NCBI GenBank assembly: GCA_021163775.1
Contig: JAGGTI010000086.1
Coordinates: 1-36,329, forward strand
Length of the DNA stretch: 36,329 nt
Origin: Candidatus Zixiibacteriota bacterium
Lineage (GTDB): Bacteria > Zixibacteria > MSB-5A5 > GN15 > FEB-12
Reading direction: 5' to 3'
Part shown: piece after piece, positions 7,795 to 16,396 of the stretch
Numbering within the stretch: the stretch's first letter is position 1
Layout: every line of letters starts with the position of its first letter
Notes under the pieces: model-generated
Seen by the model: only the letters and a program-made list of their open reading frames with translations
The model's database searches: none
Told to the model about the DNA's origin: nothing
Translations under genes and position numbers: made by a program

Positions 7795-8262
7795 TCAGTC
7801 AAGAACGTAAGGCGACCCTGGATCATCCTCGTGGCGAATCTCATCAACCTCCGCCCTGCGCCCTTCACCGGCATACAGCCGATTGGGTGCATTGTAAACT
7901 ATCCCCTCACCCTCACCAATGTTGCGATAGGCATGCACCACCCCCGGTGGTACAACAACAAGCGCCGGATTAGAATCACCAAGATCAAAAGTAGCCTTAA
8001 CACCATGGCTCGGTGAATCAGGTCTATTGTCCCAGAGATAGAGCCTGAAAGTCGAAGGACCGATGAAACAGAAACCATCCGCTTGATCCACATGCTCATG
8101 TGGACCACGAGCAACGCCCGGCTTAGTCATCGAAACGTAGCTCATAACCGGATGAAATTCGGCATCCAGCTCATCGTGCCGAAATAGTTCCAGTAACCAG
8201 CCACGCTCATCATCGTACCGCTTCAATTCGCGAATAACCACACCTTCAATATTACACTTCAT
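7795..8262 (-). CDS. rfbC: dTDP-4-dehydrorhamnose 3,5-epimerase-like cupin, short form
   Basis: RmlC/RfbC inverts C3 and C5 of dTDP-4-keto-6-deoxyglucose on the way to dTDP-L-rhamnose. The product is only about 155 residues, against about 180 for classical RmlC. It keeps the cupin core with the ARGPHEHVDQ histidine motif near residue 50, VVVPPGVVHAY near 105, and an acidic Asp/Glu-rich C-terminus ending DDPGSPYVLD. The gene sits exactly where rfbC is needed, after rfbB-rfbA-rfbD, so it is the probable 3,5-epimerase. The alternative is a related single-position epimerase or ketoisomerase of the FdtA/WxcM type. The start is the ATG at 8262, because GGAG lies 8 bases upstream. The GTG at 8268 would leave only 2 bases. 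Confidence 0.75.
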   Translation of the reverse strand: MKCNIEGVVIRELKRYDDERGWLLELFRHDELDAEFHPVMSYVSMTKPGVARGPHEHVDQADGFCFIGPSTFRLYLWDNRPDSPSHGVKATFDLGDSNPALVVVPPGVVHAYRNIGEGEGIVYNAPNRLYAGEGRRAEVDEIRHEDDPGSPYVLD

Positions 8263-8264
8263 TG

Positions 8265-9155
8265 TCACAACTCCAGCCCTTCGGTCTTGATAAACTGTTC
8301 CAGCGCATCCCTGTGGTCACGCATTAGATTCTTCCCAGCCGCTTTTAATCTGCTGTTCTCAAGCGACGAACGCTTTGGACGCGGAGCCGGTCGCGGGAAG
8401 TCCTCGGTTGTACACGGCATCAAACTAACCGGCATATCCATCAGGTGAAATATTCCCGATGCAAAACCGTACCAGCTTGTCTCACCCTCGCTGGTCGCAT
8501 GAACCACACCGCGAAGATCGCTGTCGAGCAGAGCCATTGTCTGCTGGGCAATATCAACGGTCCAGGTCGGATTGCCGAACTGGTCATCAACTACCTTGAG
8601 CGGCGTAACATTATCACCCCGACCAATCCGGTCCAGTTGCTGACGCCCCAAATGTATCATCGTTTTCACGAAATTGCGTCCTGTCCGTCCGTACACCCAG
8701 GCAATACGCATGATCAAATGATTCTCGACCAACACCTCTATCGCCCGTTCACCGGCCAGTTTGCTCAAACCGTAAGTCGTCTTGGGATTTGGCTGATCGG
8801 TTTCAAGATACGCCTCCGCTTTGGTCCCATCAAAAACATAGTCGGTTGAGTAGTAGATCAGGCGAGTTCCCATCTCGGCACACGCCAGGGCCAGATTGTG
8901 GGTACCAACGGCGTTGACTGTCATTGCTGTCTCGCGGTTCGATTCGCAACCATCGACATCGGTATAAGCGGCGGTATGAATAGCCACATCAGGGCGTACG
9001 ATCCGCATCGCATCCAGAACTGCCTGTTCGTTGCAGATATCCAACTCGGGCAGATCAAAACCTGCCACTTCATATTTCTCCGATAATATCGTCAGCAGGT
9101 CCGACCCAAGCTGACCACGATGACCGGTGAGGAATATCTTACCAGTTCCGGCCAT
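8265..9155 (-). CDS. rfbD: dTDP-4-dehydrorhamnose reductase
   Basis: RmlD/RfbD reduces dTDP-4-keto-L-rhamnose to dTDP-L-rhamnose. This 296-residue SDR shows the nucleotide-binding motif TGHRGQLGS near residue 10, [10 protein letters not shown] near 100, and the catalytic YGLSK (YxxxK) near 127, followed by the reductase-type C-terminal half ([20 protein letters not shown]). The ATG at 9155 has AAGGA about 5 bases upstream. A GTG at 9173 would add six residues. The start overlaps the rfbA stop by 17 bases, indicating translational coupling. The stop is 2 bases from the rfbC-like start. Confidence 0.92.
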   Translation of the reverse strand: MAGTGKIFLTGHRGQLGSDLLTILSEKYEVAGFDLPELDICNEQAVLDAMRIVRPDVAIHTAAYTDVDGCESNRETAMTVNAVGTHNLALACAEMGTRLIYYSTDYVFDGTKAEAYLETDQPNPKTTYGLSKLAGERAIEVLVENHLIMRIAWVYGRTGRNFVKTMIHLGRQQLDRIGRGDNVTPLKVVDDQFGNPTWTVDIAQQTMALLDSDLRGVVHATSEGETSWYGFASGIFHLMDMPVSLMPCTTEDFPRPAPRPKRSSLENSRLKAAGKNLMRDHRDALEQFIKTEGLEL

Positions 9156-10029
9156 CGTCTTCCTTAAGCACACCCAACAGATATTCCCGGTAGCTGTTAT
9201 TGGGCATCTTATCCGCGATAGCGGCGAGTTGCCCTCTGTCGATCATCCCCATACGGAAAGCCACCTCTTCCAAACAAGCTATCTTCTGTCCCTGTCGTTT
9301 CTCAACAGTAGCGATAAAATTACCAGCATCAAGCAAGCTCTCATGAGTTCCGGTATCCAACCATGCGATCCCCCGACCAAGACGCGCCACCGTGAGCTTT
9401 TCCCGTTCCAGATAAACCCGGTTGACATCGGTTATTTCCAGTTCGCCACGAGCCGATGGCTTAAGTTCCCGGGCTATCGACACTACATCAGAGTCGTATA
9501 GATACAGTCCGGTGACCGCATAGTTTGATTTCGGATGCGTTGGTTTTTCCTCGATAGATATTGCCTGACCGGCCTCATTAAACGAAACCACCCCGTAACG
9601 TTCAGGGTCTTTCACATAGTAACCAAAAACCATCGCTCCATCAGTAAATCGACGGGCATCGCGAAGGAAATCGTACACACCGTAGAATATATTGTCACCC
9701 AGAATCAGAGCCACAGGCTCACCGGCGATGAACTCCTCACCCACCAGGAAAGCCTGTGCGATCCCTTCCGGTTTCGGCTGAACTTTGTAAGTCAGGCGAA
9801 TTCCAAATCGACTGCCATCACCTAATAGCTCTTTGAACTTGGGGGTATCAACCGGTGTCGAAATGATCAATATGTCCTTGATCCCGAACATCATGAGTGT
9901 CGAGAGCGGGTAATAGATCATCGGCTTGTCGTAAATCGGCAGAAGCTGTTTGCAAGCCACTCTGGTTACCGGATGCAATCGAGTGCCACTGCCACCGGCC
10001 AGAACGATTCCCTTCTTAAGCTGGCTCAT
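9139..10029 (-). CDS. rfbA: Glucose-1-phosphate thymidylyltransferase
   Basis: First step of dTDP-rhamnose synthesis: dTTP + glucose-1-phosphate to dTDP-glucose. The 296-residue protein begins with the nucleotidyltransferase loop [16 protein letters not shown] and has [12 protein letters not shown], the metal/catalytic region LGDNIFYG, and [19 protein letters not shown]. All are typical of RmlA. Length is normal. The ATG is preceded by AGAGG at about 7 bases. Only 10 bases separate it from the rfbB stop. Confidence 0.96.
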   Translation of the reverse strand: MSQLKKGIVLAGGSGTRLHPVTRVACKQLLPIYDKPMIYYPLSTLMMFGIKDILIISTPVDTPKFKELLGDGSRFGIRLTYKVQPKPEGIAQAFLVGEEFIAGEPVALILGDNIFYGVYDFLRDARRFTDGAMVFGYYVKDPERYGVVSFNEAGQAISIEEKPTHPKSNYAVTGLYLYDSDVVSIARELKPSARGELEITDVNRVYLEREKLTVARLGRGIAWLDTGTHESLLDAGNFIATVEKRQGQKIACLEEVAFRMGMIDRGQLAAIADKMPNNSYREYLLGVLKEDDGRNW

Positions 10030-10039
10030 TGTTGATCCT

Positions 10040-11098
10040 CTATCTCTTGCCGTAATTCATTTCATAGTACCGGCGATACTCACCGCTCAAACAACCTTCC
10101 AGCCATTCCTCATGGTCAAGATACCACTGAATCGTCAGCCGCAACCCCTGCTCAAAAGTGTAACGCGGGACCCAGCCCAATTTCTTTTTGATGTAACCGG
10201 GATCAATCGCATACCGACGATCATGACCAGGTCGATCTTTCACAAATTCGATTAAATTCTCGCGCGGTCCACCACCGAGCAAATCATCAAGCGTACGACA
10301 GAGCATCCGCACGAGTTCGATATTTTCAATCTCGTTATGGCCACCGATATTGTATGTTTCGCCTGTTTCACCTTCGTAAAACACCAATTCAAGTGCTTCG
10401 CAGTGATCCTCGACATAAAGCCAATCACGAACCTGACGGCCATCGCCATAAACCGGAAGCTGTTTGCCGGTCGTAGCGTTGCGAATCATTAACGGCAGTA
10501 GTTTCTCCGGAAACTGGTAAGGCCCATAGTTATTGGAGCAGTTAGTGGTAACTGTGTCCAAACCGTAGGTTTTGTGATATGCTCGCACGAGATGATCGGC
10601 GGCCGCTTTCGATGCCGAATAGGGCGAATTTGGACGGTACCGGCTTTCCTCGGTGAAATATCCTGTCGCACCCAACGAGCCGAAGACTTCATCAGTCGAC
10701 ACCTGGTGGAAACGAAACTCCCTGCTCTGTTCATGCGCCACCCGAGCCAACTCGAGCAGGTTAAAGGTACCGTTGATATTGCTGGCGACAAACTCCGCTG
10801 GCCCGGTAATCGACCGATCCACATGCGATTCGGCCGCTAAATGGATTACGCTATCTATACCGTGATGATCAAAACATTCTTTGAGAGCGTTATAATCGCA
10901 AATATCAATTTTCTCAAATACGTAGTTATCGGCGTTTTCGATAGCTTGAAGATTAGCCAGATTACCAGCATACGTCAGGCAATCAATATTGACATACAGA
11001 CTATCAGGGTGATTTGGCACCAGATGCAATAGTAAATTGGATCCGATAAATCCGGCACCACCTGTTACCGCTATGTGACGTTTAGTTGTCTTGGGCAT
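10040..11098 (-). CDS. rfbB: dTDP-glucose 4,6-dehydratase
   Basis: RmlB converts dTDP-glucose to dTDP-4-keto-6-deoxyglucose with a bound NAD. The 352-residue product has [10 protein letters not shown] near residue 10, [12 protein letters not shown], the catalytic STDEVFG near 130-136, YSASKAAAD (YxxxK), and [17 protein letters not shown]. These are all diagnostic of RmlB. The ATG at 11098 replaces a TTG at 11140 whose extra 14 residues are not conserved. It is the first gene of the minus-strand glycan run, and the 229-base region upstream should hold the operon promoter. Confidence 0.96.
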   Translation of the reverse strand: MPKTTKRHIAVTGGAGFIGSNLLLHLVPNHPDSLYVNIDCLTYAGNLANLQAIENADNYVFEKIDICDYNALKECFDHHGIDSVIHLAAESHVDRSITGPAEFVASNINGTFNLLELARVAHEQSREFRFHQVSTDEVFGSLGATGYFTEESRYRPNSPYSASKAAADHLVRAYHKTYGLDTVTTNCSNNYGPYQFPEKLLPLMIRNATTGKQLPVYGDGRQVRDWLYVEDHCEALELVFYEGETGETYNIGGHNEIENIELVRMLCRTLDDLLGGGPRENLIEFVKDRPGHDRRYAIDPGYIKKKLGWVPRYTFEQGLRLTIQWYLDHEEWLEGCLSGEYRRYYEMNYGKR

Positions 11099-11266
11099 CG
11101 CACTCTCAACTTCAATAACAAGCTCTGATAATAAATTCAAGAATTGCTTCGCGGCTCGATTATATCACTCCGGTCACACTCTGTAAACAACAATTCTCGA
11201 TTCAATTGTTACTCGAAGGGTTGCCCTAAATCGTTTACCCCCATTAAAATAACTTGCAGAATTCAG

Positions 11267-11295
11267 TTGATTATAAATTGAACATTGATTATCTT
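11267..11295 (+). promoter_or_regulatory. Candidate sigma-70-type promoter for the GYD gene
   Basis: TTGATT (11267-11272) and TATCTT (11290-11295) are separated by 17 bases, which leaves about a 25-base leader before the ATG at 11328. The setting is AT-rich and divergent. It is a pattern match only. Confidence 0.3.
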
Positions 11296-11327
11296 ATTTA
11301 TGAAGGCGATTAACAAAGGGAATTGAT

Positions 11328-11615
11328 ATGGCATCGTTTATCATGGCTATGAATATCCTCGCCAACGCAAAGAAGCTTCACTCTGACTTGTCACATCAGA
11401 TAGATCTGTCGTTGGATTTATTTTCTAAGGAAGGCATTTCTAATCCTCGGGTATTTGCAACAATGGGCAGGTATGACATCGTAGCGCTTTTCGACGCTGA
11501 GGATCAAAACTTAGCTTTCAAAGTTGCCTCACAGATCAACGCCTTAGGTATTCTGGAAACGGAGACCTGGCCGGTTATTCCGTTTGAAGACTTCTCGAAT
11601 TTGATTGGACGCTGA
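11328..11615 (+). CDS. GYD-domain small protein
   Basis: This 95-residue soluble protein fits the GYD family, a ferredoxin-like alpha/beta dimer fold. The core TMGRYDIVALFDAEDQ lies near residues 45-60, followed by an amphipathic helix and the closing strand ILETETWPVIPFEDF. The family's biochemical role is not established, so no function is assigned. AAGGGAA lies about 5 bases before the ATG. The neighbours are the divergent dTDP-rhamnose operon and, after 160 bases, the PilZ gene. Confidence 0.75.
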   Translation: MASFIMAMNILANAKKLHSDLSHQIDLSLDLFSKEGISNPRVFATMGRYDIVALFDAEDQNLAFKVASQINALGILETETWPVIPFEDFSNLIGR

Positions 11616-11777
11616 CACCTACCTGCTGTGTAGTGTCGATCTGTGTGGAGTGTAAGCAGACTGATTGTCTGATAGTTCATTTCGTTGGCCCCCATGGACT
11701 TGGAGCCGACTCTAAAAGTTTAACTCTCAAACGAATACTCGGAAGTATCGTGCTGTGAGAAAATAGAAGGGATTAAT

Positions 11778-12161
11778 ATGAATGACGATCGTAAGGAAAC
11801 CAGAACAGAGATAGCTTCTTTCCTTGAGATACGCGAGGGCGGCAGTGACCGTGAAATCGGTCGGGTGACGGAGATTACCACCGAAGGCATGAAACTTCAA
11901 AGCCCTGAACCTATGGAACCGGATGCCACTTTTGAGCTTGAGATGTCCATGCCGCCGGCAAAACGCACGAGGGGGGCTATTAGATTCAACGCTCAGGTTA
12001 TCTGGTGCAATAAGTCAGAAGAAACCGGCCTATATGAATCCGGTATCCAAATGAAGGATATTTCTAACGAAGATCTCGCCGAAATAAAGCAGATTATGGA
12101 TGAAGCCCCATTCGAGCAACGCCGCCTGAATCTCCATCGCCCCCGACCTATGGAGCATTAA
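11778..12161 (+). CDS. PilZ-domain protein
   Basis: PilZ domains bind c-di-GMP through an N-terminal RxxxR and a downstream [D/N]xSxxG. This 127-residue single-domain protein has RKETR at residues 5-9 and the beta-barrel start GRVTEITTEGMKL, where the second motif is EITTEG: Asp/Asn is replaced by Glu and Ser by Thr. The rest (AIRFNAQVIWCNKSEETGLYESGIQMKDIS, a PilZ-typical strand pattern) supports the fold. Nucleotide binding may therefore be weakened or lost. Strong AAGGG lies upstream of the ATG. It could act as the receptor for the c-di-GMP pool controlled by the HD-GYP gene at 1543 (inference). Confidence 0.8.
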   Translation: MNDDRKETRTEIASFLEIREGGSDREIGRVTEITTEGMKLQSPEPMEPDATFELEMSMPPAKRTRGAIRFNAQVIWCNKSEETGLYESGIQMKDISNEDLAEIKQIMDEAPFEQRRLNLHRPRPMEH

Positions 12162-12172
12162 AACAGTTTGGC

Positions 12173-12208
12173 CCGTCAGTCAGAATCGATAATGGTTCTG
12201 TCTGGCGG
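12173..12208. terminator. Bidirectional hairpin between convergent genes
   Basis: Arms at 12173-12185 and 12196-12208 pair over 13 positions with one T-T mismatch and one wobble, leaving a 10-base loop. It occupies nearly all of the gap between the PilZ stop and the convergent phosphatase stop at 12209. There is no long T-run, so termination is inferred from position and stem strength. Confidence 0.5.
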
Positions 12209-13327
12209 TTAGTCCCAGACTTCTCGTTCTCCCGTCCCCGTTACCCGATAGAACTTACCGTTCTCCCATAGCAGACCTTGAAATGTACCAAGTTCTTCCA
12301 AGGGTACGTCAACAGTATACACCAATCCATCGTAGTGTCGTTCGACCAAATCTGTTTCTGTGTGACCAACCACAATCGATGACACATCAAAATACTCAAC
12401 AATCGCCGCAACTTCGTCTTTGGTTAGACGTGCGTATCTGTCTTCCATGTCGATCACCATTCCGCGATACCACAATGGCCCCTTGCTACCAAGCAAGAAC
12501 CTCGGCTCATCGCTGAACCGTATCTGGCTGGAATTCATGTTCAGCGCTTTGCGCATCTTCCGGTTCACCGCATCGATTGTCAGGCCGCGTTCGACCAGTT
12601 CAGGGCTAATACCAGCGTGTACAAACAAGATATCGTTCAAACGCAACATCGTCGGCTTGGTCCTCAGCCAGCGACCCAGTTCCATATCGGGACTATACAG
12701 ATCTTCATGACGAATTCGTGACTTGCGAGCTACTCCAGACGTATATTTTTCATTGATGTATCGGTTGTCGCCACACATTACCATCTCTTCATGATTTCCC
12801 AAAATACAGTGAACCCGGCCACCATCTAAGGGGGCTTCATGTTCCAGATGATAGACCAGCCAGAGGATTTCGGTCACGCGGTCTCCCCTGTCAAAAATAT
12901 CTCCGTTGACCACAAGATGACCATCGCCCCAATTCCAATGAAGCTCGTCGTCAATGATTCCCATCACCAGTAGCAAATCAATCAACGCTTCATATTCACC
13001 ATGAATATCGCTCACCACAAAGATGCGCGGGACATCAGTGTAAACAGATGGCTCAATAGTCGGTGGTTCCGCGGTAATAGTGTACTTAATCGGGTCTTCC
13101 TGACAAAACCGATGAAACCGGAGGGTGTCGATGTTCTCGAATTTCTGCTTGCGGATTTCCCCCAGACAATAATAGAACACAGTAGCCGTAGTCGAATCAT
13201 GCCAGTAAACGTACGGTCCTTCGTGTTCAGGAACTTCAGTTGTATCTTGAGTTAGACCGATACCGCCCAACAAGATTACAGCGATAATTGCCAGTGATAT
13301 CGACCATCGCATTGAGTTAAGCTTCAT
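12209..13327 (-). CDS. Exported calcineurin-like metallophosphatase (Ser/Thr phosphatase type)
   Basis: The 372-residue product begins with an N-terminal signal or anchor (MKLNSMRW, then the hydrophobic run SLAIIAVILLGGIGL), so the enzyme is predicted to be periplasmic or membrane-tethered. The phosphoprotein-phosphatase signature is complete: DIHGEY at about 107-112, GDIFDRGD at about 142-149, GNHE at about 177-180, then FVHAGIS and VVGHTET in the last third. These residues bind the two metals. The motif set resembles the Shewanella-like (SLP) branch of PPP phosphatases more than pyrophosphatases. The ATG at 13327 has AAAGGG about 7 bases upstream. An ATG at 13354 would put nine extra residues before the signal. 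Substrate unknown. Confidence 0.85.
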   Translation of the reverse strand: MKLNSMRWSISLAIIAVILLGGIGLTQDTTEVPEHEGPYVYWHDSTTATVFYYCLGEIRKQKFENIDTLRFHRFCQEDPIKYTITAEPPTIEPSVYTDVPRIFVVSDIHGEYEALIDLLLVMGIIDDELHWNWGDGHLVVNGDIFDRGDRVTEILWLVYHLEHEAPLDGGRVHCILGNHEEMVMCGDNRYINEKYTSGVARKSRIRHEDLYSPDMELGRWLRTKPTMLRLNDILFVHAGISPELVERGLTIDAVNRKMRKALNMNSSQIRFSDEPRFLLGSKGPLWYRGMVIDMEDRYARLTKDEVAAIVEYFDVSSIVVGHTETDLVERHYDGLVYTVDVPLEELGTFQGLLWENGKFYRVTGTGEREVWD

Positions 13328-13407
13328 GGTTAGCCCTTTCAAGGTAGAAAGCATTAATGCTAATAATATGGGAAATATATTATTGGGGCAAAGAAAGAAT
13401 AGAAAAG

Positions 13408-13480
13408 AGCCGACGCCCGGAATCGAACCGAGGACAGGCTGATTACAAATCAGCTACTCTACCAACTGAGTTACGTCGGC
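13408..13480 (-). tRNA. tRNA-Thr (UGU)
   Basis: On the minus strand: acceptor GCCGACG/CGTCGGC, D-arm with AACTCAGTTGGTAGAGT, anticodon stem-loop CTGATTTGTAATCAG with anticodon TGT, and T-arm GGTTCGATTCC. The discriminator is T, and the next bases are not CCA. This tRNA therefore needs the CCA-adding enzyme, unlike the tRNA-Tyr at 4061. Confidence 0.95.
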
Positions 13481-13619
13481 CAGCGAACTCGTTGCCGCAT
13501 CATTAGTTGCGACTCTCCGTAAGTTCGACCAATAGTAGGCCTTACTCCATTGGCAGAGTACGTGGTAGCAAATGAATTTGCAAGCAGAAAAGTCTGACAA
13601 TAACATACAGATCGTATGA

Positions 13620-14018
13620 TCAGGCCGGTGCCTGTTTGGGCGAAACCTGGTGATCGGAGAACAATACCTGACTGTCACCGTGGAGCAAAATCGCTAAAGT
13701 GTAGATTCCCAGCGCGGTTCCAAACGGGAAAGCCGGCAAGTCAATAACAGCCACGATAATGGCCAGCGCTCGGCCCCATTGACGCCTCTTGAGCAGACCA
13801 TATCCGGCCAGCAAATTAGGTAGAGCGGCGATCGCCATTATCACGGTGAACACAGCACCGATACCACCAGCCAACCAAATCGGAAAAGACTCACCCTCGA
13901 TAGCACCCAGAATCGCAAATCCACCAACGAAAACAACCAGACAAATTACGCAAGCCACTAACCCCATCAAACCGAATACCAAATTCAGCACGCCAATTAG
14001 CTTGATATGTTTTTCCAT
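13620..14018 (-). CDS. Small multi-pass membrane protein, unknown function
   Basis: This is a 132-residue protein made of three to four hydrophobic segments: roughly residues 8-40 (one long or two short helices, rich in Val and Gly), 50-78 and 85-112. A short polar tail follows. No catalytic motif is visible and I do not recognise the family. The ATG at 14018 has AAAGGA about 8 bases upstream. A longer reading from 14081 would add a basic, nonconserved stretch. It is followed by the tRNA-Thr on the same strand and preceded by a 214-base gap after hemE. Confidence 0.6.
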   Translation of the reverse strand: MEKHIKLIGVLNLVFGLMGLVACVICLVVFVGGFAILGAIEGESFPIWLAGGIGAVFTVIMAIAALPNLLAGYGLLKRRQWGRALAIIVAVIDLPAFPFGTALGIYTLAILLHGDSQVLFSDHQVSPKQAPA

Positions 14019-14232
14019 CGACAAATCCTTTGGGAGCTTCTTTTGCCCTATCTGACCGACATGCTCGCGCCAATGTTGCACCTGTTTTGGGGGAACGTAT
14101 GAGAGGCATAGGGATTCTGCGTTATGTAGAATCCCGAAAATGAGTGGACTCTTTCCACCAACTCACTCTCGCATAGCCGATACGCATCCTCGTAAGTGTC
14201 CACTTTTTCAGGGGGGATATGCACATAACAGA

Positions 14233-15045
14233 TTAAAAGATCTGTTCGACAACCTTTTTTGATTGAACAACGCAATCGTTCAATCCAATTCCGTAGTAGG
14301 CGTTGCCTGTCACGTAGTTATTTATAAACAGAATTCGAGGGACATTATTCTCTTTCAAACCATTAAAGATACGCCTTGCCGGTTCGACTGTCCATCGACG
14401 AAAATCATCATACGAGAGGATTCCATCCCAGCTACAAAACATCTGGACAACCTCGGCACCAGCATCAATCTGGGCCTGCAAATATCGAGTCATTACCACA
14501 ATCAGACGCTCGAACATCTCCTCCGCCGCCTTAGGTTGATTATGCAAAAACATTTTCGCATGATCAAAATTCTTGGTCCCCTCAGGACGAGTCAGATAAC
14601 AGGACAATGTGAACTGGGAACCGATAAAACCGATCAGTGGTGTATCCGGAAGAATCTTCTTGATGTTCCGGATGCCCCGTAGCACAAATCCCAACCCAGC
14701 CTCAATATCGAAATCAGTTAAACGTTTGACATCGTCCAGACTTTGTAGCGGCTTATCAATTTTGGGACCGCCATCAGGAAAAGTAACTCTGACCCCCATC
14801 GGGGTTAGCATCGTCATGATATCCGAAAACAGAATTACCGCATCCATACCGAACCGGTCGATTGGTTGCTTTACTACTTCGGCAATTATGTCAGGTGACT
14901 GGCAAAGTTCCTCAAAAGAGATTTTGGCTCTAACCTCACGGTATTCCGGCAGATATCGTCCCGCCTGACGCATGACCCATATAGGGATACTTCCATTATT
15001 GCGACCATAACATGCATCAAGGAAGCGGTTGTTGCTCACTCCCAT
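14233..15045 (-). CDS. hemE: Uroporphyrinogen decarboxylase, C-terminally truncated
   Basis: HemE decarboxylates uroporphyrinogen III to coproporphyrinogen III in the cytoplasm. Clear family residues are present: the RQAGRYLPEYR motif (Arg 26 and Arg 30), the catalytic Asp 75 in FSDIMTMLTPMG, a Tyr near 151 in CYLTRPEG, and Ser in FCSWDGILS. The protein stops at 270 residues, whereas family members are about 340-350. The last 30 or so residues (from FINNYVTG) no longer resemble HemE. The C-terminal part with the conserved GHGI-type His region is missing. A downstream frame at 14048-14275 contains a faint HIPPE-like string but no convincing continuation. The start is secure: GGGAGG 8 bases before the ATG. 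It overlaps the hemL stop by 10 bases. Probably inactive. Confidence 0.85.
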   Translation of the reverse strand: MGVSNNRFLDACYGRNNGSIPIWVMRQAGRYLPEYREVRAKISFEELCQSPDIIAEVVKQPIDRFGMDAVILFSDIMTMLTPMGVRVTFPDGGPKIDKPLQSLDDVKRLTDFDIEAGLGFVLRGIRNIKKILPDTPLIGFIGSQFTLSCYLTRPEGTKNFDHAKMFLHNQPKAAEEMFERLIVVMTRYLQAQIDAGAEVVQMFCSWDGILSYDDFRRWTVEPARRIFNGLKENNVPRILFINNYVTGNAYYGIGLNDCVVQSKKVVEQIF

Positions 15046-16331
15046 GTATGAGCCTCCCTGCTGATAGCCGCAACCAGCTTGTCGGCCGCTTCCGCCAGCA
15101 TGCTATCGGTATGAGCGACTGATATAAAACAGACCTCATAGCCTGATGGAGGCAAATAAAGGCCCTGCTGAAGAAGACCCTCGTGCATACGATTAAAATG
15201 GTTAATACCATCGGGATTGATAGCTGAAGCACTCCGGGGTAAATCCTGTTGGAAAACGATCCAGTAGATCGAAGCTATCCCGGCAATATTGACTCTCAAT
15301 CCGGCCAAACGGGAAGCCATGGAGCCAACGAATTTGCGGTTTCGTTGCTCCATTTCAGAATAAATATGCCCATCAGATAGTTTCTTCAGAGTTACCAGTC
15401 CGGCCGTCATAGCAACCGGATTCCCCGAAAGAGTACCGGCCTGGTAAACAGGTCCCAAAGGTGACAAAACCTTCATAATATCAGCCCTGCCGCCAAAAGC
15501 ACCTACCGGCATACCGCCTCCGATAATCTTGCCATAAGTTACCAGATCGGGAGTAATCCCGTAGTAAGCGGCGGCACCGCCCAATCCGAGTCTGAATCCG
15601 GTGATGACCTCATCCAGAATCAAGATAGCGCCATATTGCTCAGTCAATGCTCGAAGCATCCGCATATAATCGTGACGCTGTACGAGAAGACCGTTGTTAG
15701 CAGGGATACCCTCAATAATAACTGCGGCGATTCGATCTCCATGCTTTTTGAAGAGCTTATCCAAAACTTCATCGTCATCAAGAGGAAGCACTATTGTATT
15801 TCGAACCAAGTCCTCTGGTACCCCGGCCGAAGATGGCTGGCCGAAAGTAGTCAGACCAGATCCGGCACTTACCAATAGTGAATCACTGTGACCATGATAA
15901 CAACCATCAAACTTAACAATAATATCCCGACCGGTAAATCCTCGGGCAACTCTCAGGGCCGACATAGTTGCTTCCGTACCGGAAGAAACAAATCTGATAC
16001 TCTCCACCGACTCCACATGCTTAACGATGAAATCGGCCAGTTCATATTCAATCTCAGTCGAGGCCCCAAATGTCATCCCCCTATCAACCTGTGCCTTGAC
16101 AGCAGACACAACATCGGGATCAGCATGACCTAAAATCAGCGGTCCCCAGGAACAGCAAAAGTCGAGATATTCATTGCCATCAACATCAAACAGACGAGCA
16201 CCTTCCCCGCGCGCGATAATACGAGGACAGCCACCAACTGATTTGAAAGCTCTAACCGGTGAGTTTACACCACCAGGGGTTACTTCTGTCGCCTTGTCAA
16301 AGATTTCCTGTGATCTGGTCATTTTACCCAT
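15036..16331 (-). CDS. hemL: Glutamate-1-semialdehyde 2,1-aminomutase
   Basis: HemL is a PLP-dependent aminomutase that makes 5-aminolevulinate from glutamate-1-semialdehyde, the step after HemA. The product is of normal length (431 residues). It shows TPGGVNSPVRAFKSVGG at the N-terminus, SSGTEATMSALRVARG, ILDEVITGFR with the PLP-binding Asp, and TYGKIIGGGMPVGA with the Schiff-base Lys near 265-270. Three in-frame ATGs are possible (16343, 16331, 16322). 16331 is chosen because GGTGG lies just upstream. The gene looks intact, in contrast with hemA and hemE either side of it in the cluster. It begins 65 bases after hemC, where hemD and hemB might have been expected. Confidence 0.95.
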   Translation of the reverse strand: MGKMTRSQEIFDKATEVTPGGVNSPVRAFKSVGGCPRIIARGEGARLFDVDGNEYLDFCCSWGPLILGHADPDVVSAVKAQVDRGMTFGASTEIEYELADFIVKHVESVESIRFVSSGTEATMSALRVARGFTGRDIIVKFDGCYHGHSDSLLVSAGSGLTTFGQPSSAGVPEDLVRNTIVLPLDDDEVLDKLFKKHGDRIAAVIIEGIPANNGLLVQRHDYMRMLRALTEQYGAILILDEVITGFRLGLGGAAAYYGITPDLVTYGKIIGGGMPVGAFGGRADIMKVLSPLGPVYQAGTLSGNPVAMTAGLVTLKKLSDGHIYSEMEQRNRKFVGSMASRLAGLRVNIAGIASIYWIVFQQDLPRSASAINPDGINHFNRMHEGLLQQGLYLPPSGYEVCFISVAHTDSMLAEAADKLVAAISREAHTWE

Positions 16332-16396
16332 TATGCCACCCATGCTTCGAAATGTCTTTCAAGTAATAAATCAACGTGTAATCCCGAGACGTATCA

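Noticed and set aside
11657-11671. CAGAC-TGATT-GTCTG hairpin as a terminator for the GYD gene
   Set aside because: Only a 5-bp stem and no T-run; too weak to list as a feature.
14048-14275. Frame after hemE as the lost HemE C-terminus
   Set aside because: A short HIPPE-like string is suggestive, but the expected intervening NLDP and GHG segments are absent and the rest does not align.
16332-16396. Hidden hemB or hemD between hemC and hemL
   Set aside because: Only 65 bases are available.
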